Assembly: GCA_027563935.2 (NCBI GenBank)
Contig: CM050449.1
Location: 76,132,556-76,196,555, forward strand
Source: Costus lasius
Lineage: Eukaryota; Streptophyta; Magnoliopsida; Zingiberales; Costaceae
DNA length: 64,000 nt
Reading direction: 5' to 3'
Positions 23,201-35,141 of this stretch are shown piece by piece; positions within the stretch are counted from its first letter, which is position 1; every line of letters starts with the position of its first letter. The position numbers and the translations under genes were made by a program. The notes below the pieces were generated by a model. That model had not been told where the DNA came from, did no database searches, and was given only the letters and a program-made list of their open reading frames with translations.

Positions 23201-24137
23201 TGCGGTTAAGGCATGGTTAAGAAAATGTTTCCAGATGAAAGATTTGGGAGAAGCAGCCTATGTATTAGGTGTGAAGATCTACAGAGATAGATCTAAGAGG
23301 CTTCTCGGGCTGTGCTAGAGTACTTACATCGATAAAGTCCTGGAGAGATTCCATTTAGAGAATTCTAAAAGAAGATATCTTCCAGTCAGACATGGTCTGA
23401 ATCTTTCGAAGAGTCAGTGTCCGCAAACACAGACTGAGAAAGATGAAATGGACAAAACGCCTTATGCTTCGGCTATTGGGTCCATTATGTATGCGATGTT
23501 GTGTACTCGCCCAGACGTCGCTTACGGGTTAAGCGTGACCAGTCGATTCCAAAGTAATCCAGGTCAGGCACACTGGATTGCAGTCAAGAACATTTTAAAA
23601 TATCTTCGGAGGACCAAAGATATGTTCTTGGTGTATGGTGGTCAGGAAGAACTCAGTATTGAAGGATATACTGACGCTTCGTTCCAATCTGACCAGGATG
23701 ATTTCCGATCGCAATCAGGCTATGTTTTTAGCTTGAATGGAGGTGCAGTGGTGTGGAAAAGTTTCAAACAATCTATAGTTGCTGATTCCACAACAGAAGC
23801 CGAGTATGTTGCAGCCTCGGAAGCATCCAAGGAGGCAGTGTGGATTCGTAAGTTCATTCAGGAACTTGGTGTTGTTCCTTCGAGTGCAGATCCTTTGGTT
23901 ATCTTTTGTGATAACACTGGAGCAATCGCACAAGCAAAGGAACCACGGTCGCACCAGAAGTCCAAGCACATACAGAGACGGTTTCATTTGATCCGGGAGA
24001 TCATTGATCGTGGCGAGATCAAAGTTTGCAAGGTTCATACAGATGACAATCTAGCTGACCCGCTTACAAAGCCTCTGGCGCAGCAGAAGCATGAGAAGCA
24101 CTGTAATAATATGGGTTTGAGATTTCTCAACCATTAG
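20256..24137 (+). pseudogene. gag-pol: Copia B polyprotein frame: no Gag AUG, one amber in the pol part
   Basis: Where A, C and D have the Gag ATG, B has ACG (20256-20258). The frame is otherwise open from the in-frame TAG at 20232 to a TAG at 23316-23318, then open again to the normal stop at 24135-24137. The first in-frame ATG is at 20472, equivalent to Met-73 of A, deep in Gag. Zinc knuckle, protease, integrase and RT (YVDD) motifs are intact. The amber replaces the position of Gln-1022 in A, between RT and RNase H, so RNase H would be missing from the main product. The conserved frame despite the missing start resembles barley BARE2, which relies on Gag from BARE1. That parallel is inference. 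Confidence 0.9.
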
Positions 24138-24146
24138 ATTAAGTGC

Positions 24147-24156
24147 AAGTGGGAGA
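24147..24156 (+). promoter_or_regulatory. Polypurine tract of copia B
   Basis: AAGTGGGAGA lies one base before the 3' LTR. The same sequence occurs before the 3' LTRs of C and H. Confidence 0.75.
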
Positions 24157-24157
24157 T

Positions 24158-24369
24158 TGTTGGGGTATGCCCTTAAGGCTAATGTTTGAGGCCTTGGGAT
24201 TCTTTCAGTATCATGTATAAACTCTTATGTTTATAAAGGCAATGGTTGTTATTCAGTTTGTTACATTGTCTGCTGCAATAAGTGTACTTCTGAATAATGT
24301 CTCAATGCTGTTCAGCTTGGCTGACATGCTGTATTGTCCTTAGTCGAGATATCTTGGTGAACTTGAGAC
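24158..24369 (+). repeat. 3' LTR of copia B, first part (212 bp)
   Basis: It begins TGTTGGGG and is identical to the 5' LTR except for one base (GCTGTTC against GTTGTTC). It stops at GAGAC, the target duplication of copia C, and continues at 44393. Confidence 0.93.
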
Positions 24370-26065
24370 TGTTGGGGTATGCCCTTAAGGCTAATGTTTG
24401 AGGCCTTGGGATTGTAAAAGTATCATGTAATAAACTCTTATGTTTATAAAAGGCATGGTTATTATTCAGGTTGTTACCTTGTCTGCTGTAATAAGTGTAC
24501 TTCTGAATAATGTCTCAAAGCTGTTCAGCTAGGCTGACATGCTATATGTCCTTAGTCGAGATATCTTGGTGAACCTGAGACAGCCTTGATATGATTGAGA
24601 CTAATATGTGTGCTGATCTTATAGGATGCTTCGAGCATGGAATAAGATGTAGACTCATGGGTACATTGGATGTACTGGACAGACCCTACTAGGATATTCA
24701 ATTGTTTGTCACAATGTGAATATTCCTTGATTGCAACAAGTGGCACATGTCCTCTGACTTGAGATCACTTGTGTTTCTAAATGATGACTGTCATTGTTTT
24801 GAGGTAGTTCAATATCATTTGAAAGATAATGATCATAGACTATCTTGGATAATGATCATGAGTCAGGTTAGGACACTAGTGATAGACATAGGATTGTCGT
24901 CTCCTTGTTTAAGGAGTGTGGTGTTCTAAGGGGCCCCCTTATGAGATGATTGAGATAGTGTATGGCCATACCCAGATGACTATGTGCATCTGATCTAATC
25001 ATGCTCAACATATTGGAATTACAGGCTTGGCACGCTTGTCCAATAAGAACATCCAGTGGCAAAGGACACATGTATGCCTCGTGAGTTTGATTCACACTTG
25101 TGCTATGGTTTGGGAGAAGTCTTGGAAGACTCTTTCCTTTATATCGGGAGACAGTGATGTGTTGCTAGATACCCCTCACTGGTCGTGATAACGTAAGTTA
25201 TCGTTACCGACATTTAAAGGAAACCCTCAGGGTCGCACAATTTGATGATATGGCTTACTTGAGTCAGATCGTATGGACTGGATTCTTTGAGTTCAGATTA
25301 AAGGGGATTTAATCTCTGATTGTAAGTGAGATCTGGTCTGATCATGTTTGATTGATTAGGGCTTGAGATCGGTAAGCTTCGATCGAGAGAAATGATGCTA
25401 GATCGGGGAGATCAGGGGCATCAGGAGATGAGTGGTTAGATCGTGAGCCTTAGGGTTCAATTTGGTCTAGACCAAGTGGCTTGAGCTATTTCGGTTTGGT
25501 TTGATGAACCAAATTCGATTGGACGATTTGGCTTGAACCGGTTCACAAATGTGAACGCTTGGTTCAATGCCAATAGGCGTTTTTGGTTTGTCTTGAGCGC
25601 ATGGCTTGATTGTCTTCCATTTATGGAAAGTCATCAAAGCCGGTTTTGCTAAAACGCCAAAACGCTTAAGCGTTGGTCTCTTGACGACAACGCCTTGATC
25701 CTTTTCGTTGGGTGTTTGACGAAAGAGGAAGACAAGGAAAAGGAGCTCTCGGCCATAGGGATTCATCTAATCACCCCCTTTCCATTCGACAAGATAGCTT
25801 GGGTGCCTTGCTAGCACAAGGGACGTCAAGGAAGTGAGCATCTTCATCTTGTGTGTGGACTTGTGGAGGAGACCTAACTTGTTCTCTTCTTCCAAGCCGA
25901 ATTCCAAGCCTATGGCGTTGGTATGAATCTCCCCTTGTTCTTATCAATCTATGATAGTTGAACATATGGCATGCAAAAGATCTTGAAACCCTTGCTTCCG
26001 CTTGCATAAATTTCATTTGCGCCATGATTAGGGTTTTTGCCCCCCTCTCGAAAGGGGTTCCAACA
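24370..26065 (+). repeat. 5' LTR of copia C (1,696 bp)
   Basis: It starts TGTTGGGG and ends TTCCAACA, a good terminal inverted repeat. It carries GTTCAC-AAAT-GTGAAC and GATAAC-GTAA-GTTATC hairpins. Confidence 0.95.
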
Positions 26066-27905
26066 ATTGGTATCAGAGGCGTCTATGCATGCTATTATGT
26101 TTGCTGATGTGATCCATGTTTACTTTTATGCTTAGATCTATGGTTGGTTACATGCGCAAGCTCATGAAAAATTTATGATGCGAAAACTTCATGCATGATG
26201 TTTGTTGTTCTAAGCCGCATGTATAGGTGCTTGTTGTTTGTTGTTGTCAAAGTTGCGCTCCCCCTTGAAGGGGACTCTACAAGTGTTGTTGTTGGCGCAT
26301 GTTTAATTGGCGCTTCTTACATGTTGTTTTTGACAAAACAAAACATCTTGCGCGCCCATGAATTAGATCTAAGTTGCACCTATTGTAAACCCTTAGACGG
26401 GTTGATGGGGTTGAAAGCATCCTCTATGTTAGATCAAACTAGTCTGATCAGACCATCTGACAGCCTAGATGGATCGACCAGATGGCACCTGTGCGCAAGC
26501 ACGAGGTGGCTATAGGTCGATTGCATCACAGGCGTGTAGCGAGGTCTGGTTGAGACAACCAGTGAACACACATGAGTTAGGCCCGGGGTCACACCCGCTT
26601 GCCAGAACTCATGTTGGTGGTTCAGCCCGTGGCGCATGCATGGTTGACCATCAGGTCAACGCGAGTCAGTTAGGACTTGGTGCATGCAAGGGCAAGGATC
26701 TAACTAGACTTGATGAGTGGATCCCCATCAATGGACCGTTGTAAGGTTATAGGGCTCATAAGGAAATTAAAATTGATGCCATGGGGTTTTTCAAAAATTT
26801 TAATTTCATGAATGGATCACATGTTGATTGATGCCTATGCTTGTTTATTTAATCTTATGTGGGTTGCCCTATTGTGTGCTGTGCTGGGGCCTGCGTGCCT
26901 GGATTTAAAATTGTAAATTAATTTGTGATCTGCGAATCACATTGTACTTAATTTATAATATGTAATTGACCTGCGAGTCAATCTTGTCTAGATAGATCAA
27001 ATTGTATTTGATTAGACAGGAGCACAAAGGCACACATCCCAAGGGGCATTCAGCTGGTGGCGCACCTGAGGTGCTCTAGGAGCTAGAGCCCTGGGTTGGA
27101 CCAGATGAGATGCAAAAGGAGCTCAAGTGAAGACTTAAGTAAAATTAAGGTCTTACTTAGGGTTCATGGGCATTTACCACATAAGATCAACATGCTTTCT
27201 ATTTATTGCTTTTATAATTAGAAATGCATGTGTTTATCTTCTGCTATCACCATAGGACTTGCATGATAGTCAAGAAGATAAAAAGACCGTTAAAATCCAA
27301 CGCTAATATATCAAGCTCGTAAGCCTTCTGACGCGAAACCTCACCGTTCTGACTATCGTTGGAGCCGTGTTGTACCCACTCAGTGGGCACGTCCATCTAT
27401 CTTCAGACGGTGCGGGATTACACCTGCGTGTTACAGAGTAGGGATTTATCCCTTCTCGTTGCTCAGCATAGCACGTGGTGGTCCAGGGAGTAGGTCGGGT
27501 CAGCTTGACCATGTAGGCTACATATGTGGCGCATATGGTAGCACATGGAGGCAGCCATCTGTGGGATCAGAGACTGTGTTGTACCAACTCAGTTGGCACA
27601 GTCTGCTGGATTGCCCAGATGAAGGGGAATCGCACGGGCTGGCGATTGGCAGGGACTGCCTACCAGAAATTAGTGCTTGTCCTCTCTGTGCATCTTATCT
27701 CGCCTGAGCGGGACGCGGAGACCAAGTATGAAATCTGGATCCCATCTCACTAAAAGAGTTTTACTCTTTCGGACTGTTTTACTGGATTTTTCAGTCAGAT
27801 AAAATAGTGAGAAAAGAATCTTTCTTAAGTCCTGGATTGATTCTGAACATTGATACTGACCTTGCTGTTCTTGCATTGTTGTAGATTCCTGCAGCAACGA
27901 ACACC
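26066..27905 (+). other. Leader of copia C with primer-binding site (26068-26078)
   Basis: TGGTATCAGAG at 26068-26078 is the tRNA-iMet primer site. The rest is a non-coding leader with both palindromes (near 27374 and 27585). It lacks the tRNA-like segment of A and B. A copy of the LTR-end hairpin motif, CCCCCTTGAAGGGG, occurs near 26257-26270 within the leader. Confidence 0.8.
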
Positions 27906-29555
27906 ATGAGCTTCAATGTGCGATCCCTACTGGAAAGGGAGAAGTTTGCTGGGCCGAACTTCTCTGACTGGTTCGGACACCTTAAGATCGTTCTTAAGGC
28001 AGAGAGGAAACTGTATGTCCTCGAGACGGCGATACCGCCGCAGCCCGCTCCGAACGCCGCAAGGGCGGTTCGGGATGCCTATGAAAAGCACGTCAATGAT
28101 AGCATTGATGTCGCTTGCCTGATGCTAGCGTCTATGACGCCACCGCTGCAGCGTCAGCATGAGGATATGTCGGCTATAGAGATTATAGCGAACCTCAAGA
28201 TGCTGTATGCTGCACAGGCGAGGACAGAACGCTATAATCTGACGAAGCTCTTCTTTCAGAGCAAACTGGCTGAGGGGAGCCCAGTGGGAGCTCACGTGCT
28301 CAAGATGATTGGGCACAAGGAGGCTCTGGAGAAACTGGGGCATACCATCAACCAGGAGCTTGCTGTAGATATTATTCTGCAGTCTCTCCCGCCTTCTTTC
28401 GATGCGTTCATCATTAACTTTAATATGAACAAAATCGATTGTACTCCGGCAGAGCTGCTGAATATGCTCTTGACTACTGAGGAGACTCTGAAGGGAAAGC
28501 CTTCGACCTCTGTCTTGATGGTTCCTTCAAGGAACAAGAAGAAGGGGAAGAAGGGCAAGGCCCCTGTCAAGAACTACAGCAAGGCTCTGAAACAGAAGGT
28601 GAAGCGGTCGAAGGACAACAGGTGTTTCCACTGTGGCCAGCTGGGTCACTGGAAAAAGGACTGTAAAGCGCTCCAAGGAGATAAGAGGGGAAGCATCGCT
28701 TCTGGCTCAGGTATATATGTGACTGAGGTCATGTTATCTTCTTCTATATCCTGGGTGTTGGACACTGCATGTGGAGTTCACATTTGTTCAAATGTACAGG
28801 AACTCAAGAGAAGAAGGCAGGTGGGACAGCATGAGGTAGACCTACGCGTTGGAAACGGGGCACGGGTTGCTGCTGTTGCTGTAGGAGACTATTTCATTTC
28901 TTTACCATCTGGCATTGTATTAGAATTAAACAATTGTTATTTTGTACCCAGTATTACCAAGAATATTATCTCCATTCCTGCTCTTGTCAGGAAGGGATTT
29001 TCCTTTGAATGCAAAATTTCAAAGTGTGTTTTATCTCATGATAATATTGTGTATGCCACTGGTTCAATTAACAATGGGTTATTCATGTTGGACATGGAAT
29101 ATTCGATACAAAATATTGATAATAAGAAAGCCAAGTATGCTGATGACAGCACCTTGCTATGGCATAGTCGTTTAGGCCATATAAACGAGAAGCGCATTAA
29201 GCGGTTGCATGAACATGGACTGCTGGGATCATTCTCCTATGAGGAGATTGATACATGCAAAGCTTGTTTAATGGGTAAAATGACGAAGTCACCTTTTCTT
29301 CAAAAGGGTCAAAGGACTTCAGGTTTACTTGACCTTATACACAGTGATGTGTGTGGGCCTTTCAGTAAACATGCCAGAGGTGGCTATCACTACTTCATTA
29401 CCTTTACTGATGATTTCAGTAGGTATGGGTATGTCTATCTGATGAGACATAAAAGTGAATCTTTTGACAAGTTCAAAGAGTTCAAAATGAAGTACAAAAT
29501 CAGTTAGGCCGTAATATCAAGGCACTTCGTTCTGATCGAGGTGGTGAATACCTGA
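27906..29555 (+). pseudogene. gag-pol: Copia C polyprotein, part 1: Gag, protease, integrase start; frameshifted
   Basis: ATG at 27906 opens a frame with Gag, zinc knuckle (CFHCGQLGHWKKDC), protease (LDTACG) and the integrase finger. In the A-run at 29484-29487 one A is missing relative to A, B, D and H, so the frame ends at a TAG at 29505-29507. The remaining bases to 29555 are integrase sequence in the shifted frame, up to the target duplication of D (CCTGA). The first product would be a 533-residue Gag-protease-partial integrase protein. Confidence 0.92.
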
Positions 29556-31236
29556 TGTAGGAACCCCTAATTATAGGGGGAAACCCTAAACTTGCAATTC
29601 TAACAAGCTTTGCGGAAAAAGGGTTTCAAGATCGCATATGAATCTATAAGATCAACTTATGTTATGAAAAGGAATCATACCAACGCCATGGATTCGGAAG
29701 TCGGTTTGGAAGAAGAGATCAAACTAGGTCTCCTCCACAAGCCCACACACAAGATGAAGATGCTCACTTCCTTGAGATCGCTTGTGCTAGCAAGACCCTC
29801 AAGCCTTCTTGTCGAATGGAAGGGGATGATGAATCTCCTTGTTGCCGAGAGCTTCACTTGCCTAGCCTCTCCTTCTCGTCGTCAACCACACCTCAACGAA
29901 ATTGTCCAAGGCGTTCAAGAGAAGAGCACAAACGCTTATGCGTTTAGGCGTTTTTGTGAAACCGGCCATGATGACTTTCCATAAATGGAAGCTCATCATG
30001 CCATGCGCTCAAGCCAACCTCAAACGCATTTGAGCATTGAACCATGCGTTCACAATTGTGAACCGGTTCAAGCTAAACCGTTTCAATCGACTTTGGTTCA
30101 TGAACCAAACCGAAATGGCTCAAGCCATGTGGTCTAGACCATATTGAACCCCAAGGCTCATGATCTAACCGTTCATCACCTGATGCCCCTGATCTCTTCG
30201 ATCTAGCATCATCTCTCTCGATCCAAGCTTATCGATCTCAAGCCCTAATCAATCAAACATGATCAGGCTAGATCTCACTTACAATCAGAGATTAAATCCC
30301 CTTAAACTGAACCCAAAGAATTCAGTCCACACGATTTGACTCAAGTAAGCCATATCATCATATTGTGCGACCCTGAGGGTTTCCTCTAAATGTCGGTAAC
30401 GATAACTTACGTTATCACGATCAGTGAGGGGTATCTAGCAACACATCACTGTCTCCCGACATAAAGGAAAGAGTCTTCCAAGACTACTCCCAAACCAAGG
30501 CACAAGTGTGACTCTATTCACAAGGCATACATTTATCCTTTGCCACTGGATGTTCTTATTGGACAAGCATGTCAAGCTTGTAACTCCAACACGATGAGCA
30601 TGATTAGATCAGATGAACATAGTCATCTGGGTATGGCCATACACTTCCTCAATCATCTCATATAAAGGGGGCCCTTTAGAACATCACACTCCTTAAACAA
30701 GGATACGGCAATCCTTTATCTATCACAAGTGCCCTAACCTGACTCAAGCTCACCATCCAAGATAGTCTATAATCATTATGTTTCAAATGATATTGAACTA
30801 CCTCAAGACAATGACAATCATCATTTAGAAACACAAGTGATCTCAAGTCAGAGGACATGTGCCACTTGCTGCTTACAAGGATCATTCACATTGTGACAAG
30901 CAATGGAATATCCCAGTAGGGTCTGTCCAGTACATCCAATGTACCCATGAGTCTACATCTTATTCCATGCTCGAAGCATCCTATAAGATTAGCACTCATA
31001 TTAGTCTCCATCATATCAAGGCTGTCTCATGTTCACCAAGATATCTCGACTAAGGACATACAGCCTGTCAGCCTAGCTGAACAGCTTTGAGACATTATTC
31101 AGAAGCACACTCATTGCAGCAGACAAGGTAACAACCTGAATAATAACCATGCCTATCATAAACATAAGAGTTTATTACATAATACTTTTACAATCCCAAA
31201 GGCCTCAAACATTAGCCTTAAGGGCATACTCCAACA
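29556..31236 (-). repeat. 3' LTR of copia D (1,681 bp)
   Basis: In the plus direction it begins TGTAGG and ends CTCCAACA. The outer end has the palindrome CCCCTA-ATTA-TAGGGG, and the LTR has GTTCACAATTGTGAAC, a perfect 16-nt palindrome, near 30044-30059. Confidence 0.95.
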
Positions 31237-31256
31237 ATCTCCCACTTGCACTTAAT

Positions 31257-34200
31257 CTAATGGTTGAGAAATCTCAAACCCATATTATTACAGTGCTTCT
31301 CATGCTTCTGCTGCGCCAGAGGCTTGGTAAGCGGGTCTGCCAGATTGTCATCTGTATGAACCTTGCAAATCTTGATCTCGCCACGATCAATGATCTCCCG
31401 GATCAAGTGAAACCGTCTCTGTATGTGCTTGGACTTCTGGTGCGACCGCGGTTCCTTTGCTTGTGCTATAGCTCCAGTGTTATCACAAAAGATAACCAAA
31501 GGATCTGCACTCGAAGGAACGACACCAAGTTCTCTCACGAACTTACGAATCCACACTGCCTCCTTGGATGCTTCCGAGGCTGCAACATACTCGGCTTCTG
31601 TTGTGGAATCAGCAACAGTTGACTGTTTGAAACTTTTCCACACCACTGCTCCACCATTCAAGCTAAAAACATAGCCTGATTGCGATCGGAAATCATCCTG
31701 GTCCGACTGGAACGAAGCGTCAGTATATCCCTCTATACTGAGTTCTTCCTGACCACCATATATCAAGAACATATCTTTGGTCCTCCGCAGATATTTTAAA
31801 ATGTTCTTGACTGCAATCCAGTGCGCCAAACCTGGATTACTTTGGAATCGACTGGTCACGCTTAACCCGTAAGCGACGTCTGGGCGAGTACACAACATCG
31901 CATACATAATGGACCCAATAGCCGAAGCATAAGGCGTATTGTCCATTTCATCTTTCTCAGTCTGTGTTTGTGGACACTGACTCTTCGAAAGATTCAGACC
32001 ATGTCTGACTGGAAGATATCCACGTTTAGAATTCTCTAAAAGGAATCTCTCCAGGACTTTATCGATGTAAGTACTCTGGCACAGCCCGAGAAGCCTCTTA
32101 GATCTATCCCGGTAGATCTTCACACCTAGTACATAGGCTGCTTCTCCTAGATCTTTCATCTGAAAACATTTTCCTAACCATGCCTTAACAGCATGCAGTT
32201 CAGGAATGTCGTTTCCAATGATCAAGATATCATCGACGTAGAGGATTAGGAATGTAATCACGCTCCCACTAAACCTCTTATATACACACGGGTCATCCTC
32301 GTTCTTGATGAAACCAAACTCAGAGATTGATTCATCAAAACGAATATTCCAGCTTCTTGATGCTTGTTTCAGTCCATAAATGGACTTCTTTAACTTGCAT
32401 ATTTTATGACGATCTGATGGATTAGTGAAACCTTCCGGTTGTGTCATATACACATCCTCATCCAGATTTCCATTAAGGAAAGCTGTTTTCACATCCATCT
32501 GCCAGATCTCATAATCGTAATATGCAGCTATCGCGAAAAGAATCCGAATAGACTTAAACATGGCTACAGGTGAGAAAGTTTCATCATAATCTATCCCGTA
32601 GATTTGTTTGAAACCTTTCGCAACTAGCCTGCCTTTATAGGTAACCACGTTACCATCCATGTCAATCTTCTTCTTGAAGATCCATTTACAGCCTATAGGG
32701 ATTACTCCCGGAGGCGGATCAACCAAATCCCAGACTTGGTTATCTGACATGGAGTCCATCTCGGCTCGCATAGCATCAAGCCATCTAGCTGACTCCGGTC
32801 CACTGACCGCATCCGCATAAGTTAGGGGTTCATCATTATCAATGATGTAGACTCCGTCATAGCGCTCAGGCTGTCGACGGATCCTACCCGATCTTCGCGG
32901 TTCCCGTGATATCTGAGCCTCAGGTTGTCCAATAACCTGCTCTACCGGCTCAGGCACATCCAACTCTGCTTGACTACTTTGTCCTTCCTCTGGATTCTCA
33001 TCCAGCTTTATTTCTCTCCCACTGGCCTCTTGCAGAATAAATTCCTTCTCAAGAAATACCGCCGTCCGAGCAACAAATACCTTGTTCTCCTTGGGATCGT
33101 AGAAATAATAACCCTTAGTTTCCTTAGGGTAACCGACAAAGATACATTTATCAGATCTACTCTCTAGTTTCCCAGAGGCGAGCTTTTTGACATAAGCCTC
33201 GCAACCCCAGATCCTGATAAATGTCAAGCTAGGCTGTTTCCCATACCATAACTCATATGGCGTCTTTAAAACTGCCTTGGATGGCACTCGGTTTAGTACC
33301 TTTGCAGCTGTTTCCAGTGCAAAACCCCAAAAGGAGTATGGAAGAGTAGCCTGACTCATCATAGAACGAACCATATCAAGTAACGTTCTATTTCTCCTCT
33401 CGGACACACCATTCCATTGCGGTGTTCCTGGCGGAGTGAGCTGTGAGATAATCCCACACTCTTTCAGATAGTCAGTAAACGCATGACTCAGGTATTCACC
33501 ACCTCGATCTGAACGAAGTGCCTTGATATTTCGGCCTAGCTGATTTTGTACTTCATTTTTGAACTCTTTGAACTTGTCAAAAGATTCACTTTTATGTCTC
33601 ATTAAATAGACATATCCATACCTACTGAAATCATCAGTAAAGGTAATGAAGTACTGATAGCCACCTCTGGCATGTTTACCAAAAGGCCCACACACATCAC
33701 TGTGTATGAGGTCCAGTAAACCTGAAGCCCTTTGACCTTTGTGAGGAAAAGGAGACTTCGTCATTTTACCCATCAAACAAGCTTTGCATGTATCAATCTC
33801 CTCATAGGAGAATGATCCCAGCAGTCCATGATCATGCAACCGCTTAATGCGCTTCTTGTTTATATGGCCTAAACGACTATGCCATAACAAGGTGCTGTCA
33901 TCAGCATACTTGGCTTTCTTATTATCAATATTTTGTATAGAATTGTCCATGTCCAACATGTATAACCCATTGTTAATTGAACCAGTTGCATACATAATAT
34001 TATCACGAGATAAAACACACTTTGAAATCTTGCATTCAAAGGCAAATCCTTTCCTGACAAGAGCAGGAATAGAGATAATATTCTTTGTGATACTTGGTAC
34101 AAAATAACAATTGTTTAATTCTAATACAATGCCAGATGGTAAAGAAATGAAATAGTCTCCTACAGCAACAGCAGCAACCCGTGCCCCGTTTCCAACGCGT

Positions 34201-35141
34201 AGGTCTACCTCATGCTGTCCCACCTGCCTTCTTCTCTTGAGTTCCTGTACATTTGAACAAATGTGAACTCCACATGCAGTGTCCAACACCCATGATATAG
34301 AAGAAGATGAAAACATGACCTCAGTCACATATATACCTGAGCCAGAAGCGATGCTTCCCCTCTTATCTCCTTGGAGCGCTTTACAGTCCTTTTTCCAGTG
34401 ACCCAGCTGGCCACAGTGGAAACACCTGTTGTCCTTCGACCGCTTCACCTTCTGTTTCAGGGCCTTGCTGTAATTCTTGACAGGGGCCTTGCCCTTCTTC
34501 CCCTTCTTCTTGTTCCTAAAAGGAACCATCAAGACAGAGGTTGAAGGCTTACCCTTCAGAGTTTCCTCAGTTGTCAAGAGCATATTCAGCAGCTCTGCCG
34601 GCGTACAATCGATCTTGTTCATATTAAAGTTAATGATGAACGCATCGAAAGAAGGCGGAAGAGACTGCAGAATAATGTCCACAGCAAGCTACTGGTTGAT
34701 GGTATGCCCCAGTTTCTCCAGAGCCTCCTTGTGCCCAATCATCTTGAGCACGTGAGCTCCCACTGGGCTCCCCTCAGCCAGTTTGCTCTGAAAGAAGAGC
34801 TTCGTCAGATTATAGCGTTCAGTCCTCGCCTGTGCAGCATACAGCATCTTGAGGTTCGCTATAATTTCTATAGCCGACATGTCCTCATGCTGACGCTGCA
34901 GCGGTGGCGTCATAGACGCTAGCATCAGGCAAGCGACATCAATGCTATCATTGACGTGCTTTTCGTAGGCATCCCGAACCGCCCTTGCGGCGTTCGGAGC
35001 GGGCTGCGGCGGTATCGCCGTCTCGAGGACATACAGTTTCCTCTCTGCCTTAAGAACAATCTTAAGGTGTCCGAACCAGTCAGAGAAGTTCGGCCCAGCA
35101 AACTTCTCCCTTTCCAGTAGGGATCGCACATTGAAGCTCAT
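31257..35141 (-). pseudogene. gag-pol: Copia D polyprotein with a single amber codon in Gag
   Basis: ATG at 35141 starts a frame identical in layout to that of A and ends with TAG at 31257. The only break is TAG at 34689-34691, where A has Glu-151. It cuts Gag after 150 residues, before the zinc knuckle. All downstream motifs are intact: zinc knuckle, LDTACG protease, integrase triad, YVDD RT and RNase H. There is no frameshift. With near-identical LTRs the element could still be copied if Gag-Pol were supplied by another copy; that is inference. Confidence 0.93.
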
